Below, one piece after another: positions 45,378-52,994 of a DNA stretch of 64,000 nucleotides (positions within the stretch are counted from its first letter, which is position 1; the number at the start of each line of letters is the position of its first letter). Source of the DNA: Defluviicoccus sp046348835 (lineage in GTDB: Bacteria > Pseudomonadota > Alphaproteobacteria > Rhodospirillales > Defluviicoccaceae); NCBI GenBank assembly GCA_046348835.1, contig JAXMDM010000006.1, positions 1-64,000 of the forward strand, written 5' to 3'. The translations under genes were made by a program, and so were the position numbers. The notes beneath the pieces are model-generated. The model worked only from the letters and a program-made list of their open reading frames with translations, did not search any database and was not told the DNA's origin.

Positions 45378-46009
45378 AACACGAACCGGGTGAGGTCGGG
45401 GACCACCCGGGTGCCGGGGGGAAACGGATCGGCATTGCCGGCGGCGACCCGACCGATGAACGGCACGTCGCAGGCGCGCGCCGCCAGGTAGTCGGTCATG
45501 GCGTCGCCGATAAAAACGCAGGCGGCGGCGGCGAAGCGGTTGCGGGTGAGGATCTCGTCGATCACTTCGGGCTTCTCCCGCGGCGAGCCGAAGACGCCGG
45601 CGAAGTAGCGGCTGAGGTCGCGGCGATCGACGATCCGCACCAGTTCCTCCTGGGGGGTGCCGGAGATGATGAACATCGGCAGCCGACCCAACAGCGCCTG
45701 CAGCAGCGCCTCCGCCCCCGGTACCATGGGCGACGCCGCCACCTCGTCCTCCACCAGGGTGGAGAAGCGGTGGCAGAGCGCGTCGAGTTCGTCGGCGCCG
45801 AGTTCGATCCCCAGCAGCGCCCGGTGGCAGTGGCGGATCTTCTTCCGTCGCGAGATGCCGCCATGAGCCATGTGGTGGGCGACCGCGGCGGCGACCACGT
45901 CCGCCCCATAGGGGGCGTAGAGGCAGCGGAACGCCTTGCTCTTGATGTGCTCGGACTCGACGATCACCCCGTCGAAATCGAACAACACCGCATCCGTCGC
46001 CGGCATCAT
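45374..46009 (-). CDS. HAD-superfamily hydrolase, phosphoglycolate-phosphatase-like
   Basis: 211 residues from the ATG at 46009, which overlaps the moaE stop. HAD motifs: I in AVLFDFDGVIVESE, II in FIISGTPQEELV, III at the lysine of SPREKPEVI, IV in VFIGDAMTDYLAARA. It is a cytoplasmic phosphatase of beta-phosphoglucomutase-like type; the substrate is not readable from the sequence. It is translationally coupled to both neighbours (moaE and the LOG gene). Confidence 0.9.
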   Translation of the reverse strand: MMPATDAVLFDFDGVIVESEHIKSKAFRCLYAPYGADVVAAAVAHHMAHGGISRRKKIRHCHRALLGIELGADELDALCHRFSTLVEDEVAASPMVPGAEALLQALLGRLPMFIISGTPQEELVRIVDRRDLSRYFAGVFGSPREKPEVIDEILTRNRFAAAACVFIGDAMTDYLAARACDVPFIGRVAAGNADPFPPGTRVVPDLTRFVL

Positions 46010-46470
46010 CGCCCTTCCTCCCGCCGGTACCACCGGTCTGCCCGTGTTGCGTCGTCGTCCGAGGCGGCGACCCAGGCGGCGCCCGCCTGGGTTTCCTCCT
46101 TCTTCCAGAAGGGCACGTCGGTCTTCAGCACGTCGACGATGAACCGGCAGGCGTCGAAGGCCGGCCCGCGACGGCGGGCGGCGACGGCGGCGAGGACGAT
46201 GCGTTCGCCCGGCAACAGCCGGCCGAAGCGATGGACGATCAGGACCGCGGCCAAAGGCCAGCGCCGCCGTGCCTCCGCTTCCAGGGCGGCGAGACGGCGC
46301 TCGGTCATGCCGGGATAATGCTCCAGCAGCAGCGCGGTGAGCGGCACGCCCGCGGCGTTTCCCCGCACCAGGCCGACGAACGAGGCGATGCCGCCCAGAT
46401 CGCTCCGCCCCTCCGTCAGCCGCGCCAGTTCCGCTCCCGGATCGAAGTCCTCCGCTTGCACCCGGATCAC
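46006..46470 (-). CDS. moaE: Molybdopterin synthase, large subunit
   Basis: 154 residues from the GTG at 46470 (AGGGGCGGCG upstream). MoaE features: GGIASFVGLVRG, the LEHYPGMTERRLAAL helix, VLIVHRFGRLLPGERIVLAAVAA, the acceptor-site region FDACRFIVDVLKTDVPFWKKE with its two conserved lysines. It binds the MoaD subunit and converts precursor Z to molybdopterin. The start lies ten bases after the moaD stop. Confidence 0.95.
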   Translation of the reverse strand: MIRVQAEDFDPGAELARLTEGRSDLGGIASFVGLVRGNAAGVPLTALLLEHYPGMTERRLAALEAEARRRWPLAAVLIVHRFGRLLPGERIVLAAVAARRRGPAFDACRFIVDVLKTDVPFWKKEETQAGAAWVAASDDDATRADRWYRREEGR

Positions 46471-46480
46471 CCGCCGCCCC

Positions 46481-46738
46481 TCACCCGCGACCGCCGGTGA
46501 CCGGCGGGAAGAAGGCCACCTCGGCGGCGCCGGCCAGGGGCGCATCGAGGCCGGCGTGCTCCTGATCGACGGCGACGCGAACGAAGGTGAGGTCGGCCAG
46601 CGCCGCCGCCGGGCCACCGCCGCGCCGGCGCAGCCAAGCGACCAGGTCGCCGACCCGGATCACGTCCGCCGGCGGCGCCACCTCCTCTTCGGCGAGACCG
46701 GCGCGCTCGCGGATGGAGGCGAAGTAGAGGATCTTCAT
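46481..46738 (-). CDS. moaD: Molybdopterin synthase, sulfur carrier subunit, with extended C-terminus
   Basis: 85 residues from the ATG at 46738. The ubiquitin-like fold has ILYFASIRERAG, VAWLRRR, VRVAVDQEHAG and EVAFFPPVTGG. Family members normally end exactly at the Gly-Gly that becomes thiocarboxylated. Here the DNA reads GGC GGT CGC GGG TGA, giving ...TGGRG, with two residues after the double glycine. Either a peptidase trims it, or Gly-Arg-Gly disables it, or there is a sequence error. It is adjacent to moaE. Confidence 0.9.
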   Translation of the reverse strand: MKILYFASIRERAGLAEEEVAPPADVIRVGDLVAWLRRRGGGPAAALADLTFVRVAVDQEHAGLDAPLAGAAEVAFFPPVTGGRG

Positions 46739-46775
46739 GCCGGACCGAGCGACGGCCGCCGGGTGCCCGTCATCT

Positions 46776-47399
46776 TCATCCCAGGTCACGGGCCCGGTCG
46801 ATGGGCTCGATGCCGCTGGGACGGGTGCTCCGGTAGTAGTCGCCGCCGAGATGGGTCATGCTGGCGCGCAGGTAGTCGTAGCCGGTAACCACGGTGAGCA
46901 GGGCGGCGGCCCAGAGACCGGCGATGCCGACGTCGGTGGCGGTCCAGCCGCGGCCGATGGGGAGCGCATCGCCGACGACGAGGAAACCCAGCGCGGTGAG
47001 CTGCAGCGTCGTCTTCCACTTCGCCAGCCGGGTCACCGGAATGCCCACACGCAGCTGGGCGAGGTACTCGCGCAGCCCCGAAACCAGGATCTCGCGCCAC
47101 AGGATCACCAGCGCCGGCAGCAGATGCACCCCGTTCAGCCGGCTCACCGCCACCAGCATCAACAGCACCGAGGCGACCAGCAGCTTGTCGGCGATGGGAT
47201 CGAGCATCCGGCCGAAATGGGACTGCTGGTGGCGGCTGCGCGCCAGATAGCCGTCGAGAAAGTCGGTGAGGCAGGCGTAAAGATAGACGGTGAGGGCGAG
47301 CCAATTGCCGAGCGGGGTGCCGATGGCGAGCAAGACGCACACCACCGCCGCCCCGATGATTCGCGACAGCGTCAGCGCGTTGGGCAGGTTTCGTTCCAT
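46776..47399 (-). CDS. pgsA: CDP-diacylglycerol-glycerol-3-phosphate 3-phosphatidyltransferase
   Basis: 207 residues with several membrane helices. The CDP-alcohol phosphotransferase motif D-x2-DG-x2-AR-x8-G-x3-D-x3-D is intact: DFLDGYLARSRHQQSHFGRM then LDPIADKL. The start is NLPNALTLSRIIGA, as in typical PgsA proteins. It makes phosphatidylglycerophosphate, the precursor of phosphatidylglycerol and cardiolipin, at the inner membrane. It sits between uvrC and moaD, a common alphaproteobacterial order. Confidence 0.95.
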   Translation of the reverse strand: MERNLPNALTLSRIIGAAVVCVLLAIGTPLGNWLALTVYLYACLTDFLDGYLARSRHQQSHFGRMLDPIADKLLVASVLLMLVAVSRLNGVHLLPALVILWREILVSGLREYLAQLRVGIPVTRLAKWKTTLQLTALGFLVVGDALPIGRGWTATDVGIAGLWAAALLTVVTGYDYLRASMTHLGGDYYRSTRPSGIEPIDRARDLG

Positions 47400-47464
47400 C
47401 GGCGCATCTCGCTCGGGGGCCGCTTGCGCATCGGCCCCGGTATGTATGCCAATATTCTAATCGT

Positions 47465-49435
47465 CTATGACCCGGCGTGAAACCAGTTATAGATTTTGCG
47501 GGCGATCGAGCCGCTGATCCCCGGCGCCGCCTCCAGATCGGCGATGCCGGCGGCGGCCACCGCTTTCGCCGAGCCGAAGTGATGCAGCAACGCCCGTTTG
47601 CGCGCGGCGCCGATGCCCGGAATGTCGTCGAGGGCGGAATGGACCAGGCGGACCGAGCGTCGGGCGCGGTGGCTGCCGATGGCGAACCGGTGCGCCTCGT
47701 CGCGCAGCCGCTGGAGGAAATAGAGGACCGGATCGCGGGGATCGGGGGAAAGCGGCTCCTGGTCGGGACGGAAGATGCGCTCGCGACCGGCGTCCCGGTG
47801 CGGTCCCTTGGCGATGGCGGCGAGCCCCACCCCGGTGACCCCCAATTCCGCCAGGACCTCGCGGGCCACCTGCAACTGGCCGGCGCCGCCATCGATCAGC
47901 ACCAGGTCCGGCCAGTCGCCGCGCTCCCGATCGGGATCCTCCGCCATCGCCCGAGCGAAGCGGCGGCGCAGCACCTCCCGCAGCATGGCGTAGTCGTCAC
48001 CGGGGGTGATGGCGCCGCGGATGGTGAACTTGCGATAGGCGCTCTTGATCCAGCCCTCCGGTCCGGCGACGATCATCGCGCCGTAGGGATCGCTGCCGCG
48101 GACGTGGCTGTTGTCGTAGACCTCGATCCGGCGGGGCGGGGCGTCGAGGCCGAACAGCCGCGCCAGTTCGCCCAGGAGCCGCTGCTGGCTGGCGCTTTCC
48201 GCCAGCCGCCGCGCCAGCGCCTCGCGGGCGTTGTCGGCGGCGTTGCGCACCAGCTGCAGTTTCGCCCCCCGCTGCGGCACCGCCAGGGCGACCTTGCGGC
48301 CGGCCCGCACCGACAGCGCTTCCCCCACCAGCGATTGCTCCGGGACCGGGTCGCTGAGGAGGATCGAGGGCGGCGGCTCCCGCTCGGCGTAGAACTGGGT
48401 GACGAAGGCGGCAAGGACGGCGCCCGGCTCCTCGCCGGCGGCACGGTCGGGGAAGTAGGCACGGGTGCCGTAGTTGCAGCCGCCGCGGAAAAAAAATGCC
48501 TGGACGCAGGCCGAGCCGCCCGCCTGGTGGACGGCGAACACGTCGGCGTCGCCGAGGCCGTCGAGGTTGATGTCCTGGTGCGCCTGCACCGCGGTCAGCG
48601 CCCGGATGCGATCGCGCAGTTTCGCCGCTTCCTCGAAGTCGAGAGCGGCGCTGGCCACCTCCATCCGCCGCGCCAAGTCCTCCTGGACCCGCCGGCTGTC
48701 GCCGGAAAGGAAGGCACGCGCCTCCGCCACCAGGTCAGCATAGGCGGCCTCGTCGATGTAGGCGACGCAGGGGGCGGAGCAGCGCTTGATCTGGTAGAGG
48801 AGACACGGCCGCGTCCGCCCGGCAAAGATGGCGTCGGAGCAGGAACGCAGCAAAAATGCCCGCTGCAGCGTCGCCAGGGTCTTGTTCACCGCCCACACCG
48901 AGGCGAATGGGCCGAAGTAGCCGCCCGGTCGCGCCTGGGCGCCGCGGTGCTTCAGCACCTGAGGGTAGGGATGGTCGCCGGTGACCAGGATCGACGGAAA
49001 CGACTTGTCGTCGCGCAGCACGATGTTGTAGCGGGGCTTGAGGCGCTTGATCAGGTTCGCCTCCAGGAGCAGCGCCTCCGCCTCGGTGTGGGTGGTGACG
49101 AACTCCATCGCCTCGGTCTCGGAAACCATGCGATGCAGGCGCGGATTGAGGCGGGGCGCCTGCAGGTAGCTGGCCACCCGCTTCTTCAGGCTGCGCGCCT
49201 TGCCGACGTAAAGGACCCGCCCCTTGCCGTCGAGCATGCGGTAGACGCCGGGCCCTCCCGGCAGGGTGGCAACCAGGCGGGCGATCAGCGCCGTCCCCCG
49301 CGGCGCCGGGTGCCCCGGTTCCTCTGCCGCCGGCTCGCTGGCTTCCGGCTGGGCGGCCGCAGGGCCCTCGGCGGCGGCCGCGTCGGCCGCCGTCATCGCC
49401 GGGCCGACGCTGACGCTTACCCTCTCGTCGTCCAT
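47465..49435 (-). CDS. uvrC: Excinuclease ABC subunit C
   Basis: 656 residues. After about 50 low-complexity N-terminal residues: the GIY-YIG nuclease (GVYRMLDGKGRVLYVGKARS), the four-cysteine region (CSDAIFAGRTRPCLLYQIKRCSAPC), the UVR domain (VASAALDFEEAAKLRDRIRAL), the RNase H-like 5' nuclease (YDNSHVRGSDPYGAMIVAG, VLIDGGAGQLQ), and the C-terminal helix-hairpin-helix (DIPGIGAARKRALLHHFGS). It makes the two cuts in nucleotide excision repair with UvrA and UvrB. Confidence 0.97.
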   Translation of the reverse strand: MDDERVSVSVGPAMTAADAAAAEGPAAAQPEASEPAAEEPGHPAPRGTALIARLVATLPGGPGVYRMLDGKGRVLYVGKARSLKKRVASYLQAPRLNPRLHRMVSETEAMEFVTTHTEAEALLLEANLIKRLKPRYNIVLRDDKSFPSILVTGDHPYPQVLKHRGAQARPGGYFGPFASVWAVNKTLATLQRAFLLRSCSDAIFAGRTRPCLLYQIKRCSAPCVAYIDEAAYADLVAEARAFLSGDSRRVQEDLARRMEVASAALDFEEAAKLRDRIRALTAVQAHQDINLDGLGDADVFAVHQAGGSACVQAFFFRGGCNYGTRAYFPDRAAGEEPGAVLAAFVTQFYAEREPPPSILLSDPVPEQSLVGEALSVRAGRKVALAVPQRGAKLQLVRNAADNAREALARRLAESASQQRLLGELARLFGLDAPPRRIEVYDNSHVRGSDPYGAMIVAGPEGWIKSAYRKFTIRGAITPGDDYAMLREVLRRRFARAMAEDPDRERGDWPDLVLIDGGAGQLQVAREVLAELGVTGVGLAAIAKGPHRDAGRERIFRPDQEPLSPDPRDPVLYFLQRLRDEAHRFAIGSHRARRSVRLVHSALDDIPGIGAARKRALLHHFGSAKAVAAAGIADLEAAPGISGSIARKIYNWFHAGS

Positions 49436-49849
49436 GCCCTCTATGTGCCCGCGGTCAACCGGCCGGTCAATCGTCGCCCCACAATGTGAACGGCCGCCGA
49501 TCGCCTCCGGCGCCGGCGATCACGGTCCGGTGAGGTACCTGTGGACAATGTTGTTGATACCGCTCCGCTCCGCTACCGTGGCGCAATATCGCGCGTGTCC
49601 GGGGAGCGTCGGCGGGTCTGCCGCACCGCACATCAATCCGCTGAAATTAAGCGCTTTTTATCGACCGCTGTGGTGTCGTCGGCGATGCATTTGGCGCAAA
49701 AGAACCCATATGGGTTCAAACCGGTTGGCCACCGCCGGGCCTGTGAAAAATGACCACGGGGCGGCCTCCGGATCACGCCGATGTGTACCCACGGGGCACA
49801 TGCCTTGCCTGCATCCCCAACCTGCGTCCCCTGGCGAACGAGCCGAGAG
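49436..49849. other. 414-base intergenic region upstream of uvrC
   Basis: No convincing gene. It lies between the uvrC start and the folB stop and must hold the uvrC promoter. It contains TGTGGACAA-like sequence around 49539-49550, an AAATTAAGCGCTTTTTATCG patch (about 49645-49665), and a perfect 16-bp palindrome (listed). Open frames here (for example 49541-49753 plus) lack ribosome sites or recognisable content. I checked for a tRNA because of GGTTCAAACC and found none. Confidence 0.5.
49702..49717. promoter_or_regulatory. Perfect 16-bp palindrome upstream of uvrC
   Basis: GAACCCATATGGGTTC is fully self-complementary and lies about 270 bases upstream of uvrC in an otherwise unassigned region. 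It could be a binding site for a dimeric regulator. It is not the usual alphaproteobacterial LexA box (GTTC-N7-GTTC). Confidence 0.45.
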
Positions 49850-50278
49850 CTATGCCGGATCGGTGAAGCGCTCGATCTCCACACCGACACTGGCGGCATC
49901 GGCAAACGCGTCCAGCTTTTCGATGCGGACCCGGACCGAGTGGATGCGGGCATCGCCCAGGCACATGGCGGCGATTTCCTCGGCGAGCGTCTCCACCAGA
50001 CGGATATGGCGGTGGGTGACGATGGCGCGGACGGCATTGCCGATGCGTTCGTAGCAGACGGCGTTGGCCAGGTCGTCGTGCAGGTCGGTCTGGTCGTGGA
50101 CGATGAGGTCCAGGTTGATGCGCACCCGTTGCGCCGTCACCTCCTCGTGCCGATGGACGCCGATGCGGCAGGCGAGCACCAGGTCGCGGATGAAAATGCG
50201 GCTGATGGCATTGCGGGCGTCGGCAGCGCGCGGCGGCGAAGGAGACGGGGCGGGGCCGGAGGCGTCTCGGGCGCTCAC
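49850..50278 (-). CDS. folB: Dihydroneopterin aldolase
   Basis: 142 residues from a GTG at 50278 that overlaps the stop of the SDR gene (GTGA). The FolB fold: RIFIRDLVLACRIGVHRHEE, VRINLDLIVHDQTDLHDDLANAVCYERIGNAVRAIV, LVETLAEEIAAMCL, and SVRVRIEKLDAF. The conserved Glu in VETLAEEIA and the Lys in IEKL match the aldolase active site. It converts dihydroneopterin to hydroxymethyldihydropterin for folate. About 22 N-terminal residues (SARDASGPAPSPSPPRA) are a disordered tail. Confidence 0.9.
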   Translation of the reverse strand: MSARDASGPAPSPSPPRAADARNAISRIFIRDLVLACRIGVHRHEEVTAQRVRINLDLIVHDQTDLHDDLANAVCYERIGNAVRAIVTHRHIRLVETLAEEIAAMCLGDARIHSVRVRIEKLDAFADAASVGVEIERFTDPA

Positions 50279-51117
50279 TCGCTCGGTCCTTCCTCCCGCA
50301 GCCGGTGCGCCTGGCCCAGGTGCTGGCCGCCGTCGACGGCGATCATCTGGCCGGTGATCGAGGGCGCCTCGAGGAGAAAGCGGACCGCGGCGGCGATTTC
50401 CTCCGGCTGTACCGGCCGGGCCAGCGGCACCGACCCCCACTGGCGGCGGAAATGCTCCTCGCTCTGCCGACGCGACGGCTGCACCGGGCCGGGACCGACG
50501 GCGTTGACCCGGATCTGGGGCGCCAGCGCCATGGCCAGGGTCCGGGTCAGCGTCCACAGTCCGGCCTTGCTCACCGTGTAGGAGATGAAATGGGGGGTGA
50601 GGTTCCACACCCGCTGATCGATCAGGTTGACGACGCCGCCCTGCACTCCCTCCGGCAGCGCCCGGGCGAACCCCTGGGTGAGCAGCAGCGGCGCCCATAG
50701 ATTCACCTGCTGGTGCGCCTCCCAGCCCGCCCGGGTGACGGCGCCGACGGCGTCGTACTCGAACACCGAGGCGTTGTTCACCAGCCCGGTGAGCGGTCCG
50801 AGCGCCAGCGTCGCGGCATCGATGAGGCTCTCGGTCTCCAGGTCGCTGGCCAGATCGCAGGCCAGCGCCACCGCCCTGCCGCCGGCGTCGACGATGGCCT
50901 CGACCACGTCCGCCGCCGCCGCCGCCGAGCCGTTGTGGTGCACCGCCACCGCCCAGCCGTGGGCGGCGAGATCGAGGGCGATGGCACGGCCGATCCGCCG
51001 CGCCGCGCCGGTGACGAGGACGGCAGGCGCGATCGCCGCGGCGGCCTCGGCGGGATCGGTTTCCGACGGCTCCGGGGCCGCGGGCGTTTCCATGTCTTCC
51101 AGCATTGTTCCGACCAT
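50275..51117 (-). CDS. SDR oxidoreductase, pteridine-reductase/FolM-like
   Basis: 280 residues. The nucleotide motif is TGAARRIGRAIALDLA; the arginine in place of the usual Gly (TGxxxRxG) is a hallmark of pteridine reductases such as PTR1 and FolM. The rest has LVNNASVFEYDAVG, the Tyr-x3-Lys of the active site (SYTVSKAG), and VNAVGPGPVQPS. Coupling to folB (GTGA overlap) supports dihydropterin reduction. The start is uncertain; the N-terminal 30 residues are Ala/Glu/Pro-rich. Confidence 0.85.
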   Translation of the reverse strand: MVGTMLEDMETPAAPEPSETDPAEAAAAIAPAVLVTGAARRIGRAIALDLAAHGWAVAVHHNGSAAAAADVVEAIVDAGGRAVALACDLASDLETESLIDAATLALGPLTGLVNNASVFEYDAVGAVTRAGWEAHQQVNLWAPLLLTQGFARALPEGVQGGVVNLIDQRVWNLTPHFISYTVSKAGLWTLTRTLAMALAPQIRVNAVGPGPVQPSRRQSEEHFRRQWGSVPLARPVQPEEIAAAVRFLLEAPSITGQMIAVDGGQHLGQAHRLREEGPSE

Positions 51118-51159
51118 GTGGCGGCCCCGGCGGCAAAAGCAAGCGCCGCGTCGGCCGGA

Positions 51160-51660
51160 TCATCGGAGGGCGCGGCGCTCGGCGATGGGGGCAAAGGCGG
51201 CGACCAGCGCCGCGTAGAGCGGCCGCTTGAACGGCACCGCCAGCGACGGCAGCGTCGCCAGCGGCGCCCAGCGCCAGGCATCGAACTCGGGATGGGGCGT
51301 CGCGTCGAGGCGGATGTCGTCGTCGCGGCCGCGAAAGCCGAGGGCGAACCAGCGCTGCCGCTGGCCGCGAAAGCGGCCGCCCCAGACGCGGGGGACCAAG
51401 TCTTCCGGCAGGTCGTAGCTGAGCCACGGCGTCTTCGCCAGGATGTCGGCATCGGCGGTGCCGATCTCCTCGGCGAGTTCGCGCAGCACCGCCCGGCGCG
51501 GCTTTTCGCCGTCGTCGATGCCGCCCTGCGGCAGTTGCCACGCCTCCCCAGGGGTGTCGATCCGCGTCGCGACGAAGACCAGGCCGGCGTCGTTGAACAG
51601 CACCGCGCCGACCCCGCGCCGATAGGGCAGTTCGGCAACCGTCGACCGCGCCTTGCTCAT
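51160..51660 (-). CDS. rppH: RNA pyrophosphohydrolase
   Basis: 166 residues from the ATG at 51660, chosen to avoid overlap with the yibQ stop. The Nudix box GGIDDGEKPRRAVLRELAEEIGT is intact, and YRRGVGAVLFNDAGLVFVATR, PGEAWQLPQGG and QRQRWFALGFRG follow the RppH pattern. It removes pyrophosphate from triphosphate 5' ends of RNA (or hydrolyses diadenosine polyphosphates). It follows the yibQ and S41 protease genes, the usual order in Alphaproteobacteria. Confidence 0.93.
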   Translation of the reverse strand: MSKARSTVAELPYRRGVGAVLFNDAGLVFVATRIDTPGEAWQLPQGGIDDGEKPRRAVLRELAEEIGTADADILAKTPWLSYDLPEDLVPRVWGGRFRGQRQRWFALGFRGRDDDIRLDATPHPEFDAWRWAPLATLPSLAVPFKRPLYAALVAAFAPIAERRALR

Positions 51661-51670
51661 GGACGCCGCC

Positions 51671-52942
51671 TCATCGGCCGGCACCGATGCTGTTGGTGCG
51701 GATCTGGGCGCCCACCACCGCCGATAGCGGCGCCAGCACCAGCCGCTTCTCGGCCAGGGTGTCGAGCCAGGCGCGGGTGCGTTGCAGGGAAACCGGCCGC
51801 GGCTGGATCAGGCCGACGGCGACGTGGTTGCGGCGGGCCTGTTCCTCGAGGCCGGCCAGCCGGGCGTCGATGGCGGCCGCATCCAAGGTCTCGTCGATGA
51901 CGCTGTCGACGACCACCCGCGGCAGGTCCAAACGCGCGGCCTCGCCGGCGAGGAGGGCGGCGCCGCCGCCGCTGGCATCGGCCAACAACACGCCGCGGGC
52001 GCCGAGGGCGCGCAGAACCTGACGCACCGCCGCTTCCGCGCGGGCGAAGCGGGTGCCGCCGACCGCCAGCACCCCGACCGAGCCGGGCGCCGCCGCCAGC
52101 ACCCGGTTCAGCCGCAGCAGGTTTTGGCCTTCGTCGGCGTCGGCGGTCAGGGTGCCCGGTCCCGGGTCCTCGAAGGGGAAATCGGCCGACTCCAGCGCCA
52201 GCATCGCCAGCGTCTCGTGGCCGTAGCGGCGGGCGGCGCGCAGATGGGCGGCGAGATCCCGGGCCTCGGGAACGAAGGCAAGGCTCACCGCGCCCGGCAA
52301 CCGTTCGATCGCGGCATCGGTGGCGGCATCGCTGAGGCCGAGCCCGGAGACGACGATGACGACCCGCGGCCGATCGTCGGTTCGATCGAACGGCCCGGCG
52401 TAGGCCTGCCACGGCACCCGGCCGTCGGCGCCCGGCCGCGGCACCGCCAGGTTGCCGTCGAGCGTTTCCAGCAGCGACGGATCGGCGTCCTCGGGGAGCG
52501 GTTTCACCCGGCTCACCGGCGCGATCCGGGCAAACGCCTCCGCCGTCGTCGCCGGGACCCGCAACCCACCCTCCCCGTCCGCTTTCGCCTTCGCCACCGC
52601 ATCCGCCATGCCGTTCTCCGCCGCATTATCCGCCATGTCGCCCGCCACCCCGTCATCCGCCACGGGGGCGGGCACCGGCGGCAGGGGTACCCCGGCGGCG
52701 ACGCTGGCGCTATGACCCGGCCCGGCATCGGCGGCGGGGTCCGGGGCGAAGACGGCGACACTGAAGGCGATCACCAGGACGAGACCGAGCAGCGCAGCGG
52801 CGAGGACGACCCGACGGCGGCCGGAGCGGTCCGCCCAGCGGGACCGCGACAACGCCGCGGCGCATGCGTTGCGGCAGCGTCGGAGCCCGTCACCGATCCT
52901 TCCTCCGATCCCTGCTCCGATCCCTTCTCCCCCGGCCGGCAT
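51671..52942 (-). CDS. Divergent polysaccharide deacetylase, YibQ family
   Basis: 423 residues with a membrane helix at about 44-66 (VVLAAALLGLVLVIAFSVAVFA) and an Ala/Asp-rich linker. The YibQ domain begins RPRVVIVVSGLGLSDAATDAAIERLP and contains ALESADFPFEDPGPGTLTAD, LNRVLAAAPGSVGV, GVLLADASGGG and VVVDSVIDETLD. It resembles polysaccharide deacetylases but lacks some metal residues. It lies between S41 protease and rppH, a conserved setting; the cargo is unknown. Confidence 0.85.
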   Translation of the reverse strand: MPAGGEGIGAGIGGRIGDGLRRCRNACAAALSRSRWADRSGRRRVVLAAALLGLVLVIAFSVAVFAPDPAADAGPGHSASVAAGVPLPPVPAPVADDGVAGDMADNAAENGMADAVAKAKADGEGGLRVPATTAEAFARIAPVSRVKPLPEDADPSLLETLDGNLAVPRPGADGRVPWQAYAGPFDRTDDRPRVVIVVSGLGLSDAATDAAIERLPGAVSLAFVPEARDLAAHLRAARRYGHETLAMLALESADFPFEDPGPGTLTADADEGQNLLRLNRVLAAAPGSVGVLAVGGTRFARAEAAVRQVLRALGARGVLLADASGGGAALLAGEAARLDLPRVVVDSVIDETLDAAAIDARLAGLEEQARRNHVAVGLIQPRPVSLQRTRAWLDTLAEKRLVLAPLSAVVGAQIRTNSIGAGR

Positions 52943-52994
52943 GGTCCTTCCGTCTCTGCACCTTCAGCCGTTCCCGGCTGCCCGGGCCGGCGGT

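Noticed and set aside
49541..49753. A 70-residue plus-strand frame in the uvrC upstream region
   Set aside because: No ribosome site, no signal or domain, and it lies across the likely promoter and palindrome.
49690..49760. Possible tRNA because of a GGTTCAAACC stretch
   Set aside because: No acceptor stem, D-arm or anticodon arm can be folded around it; the palindrome GAACCCATATGGGTTC explains the sequence.
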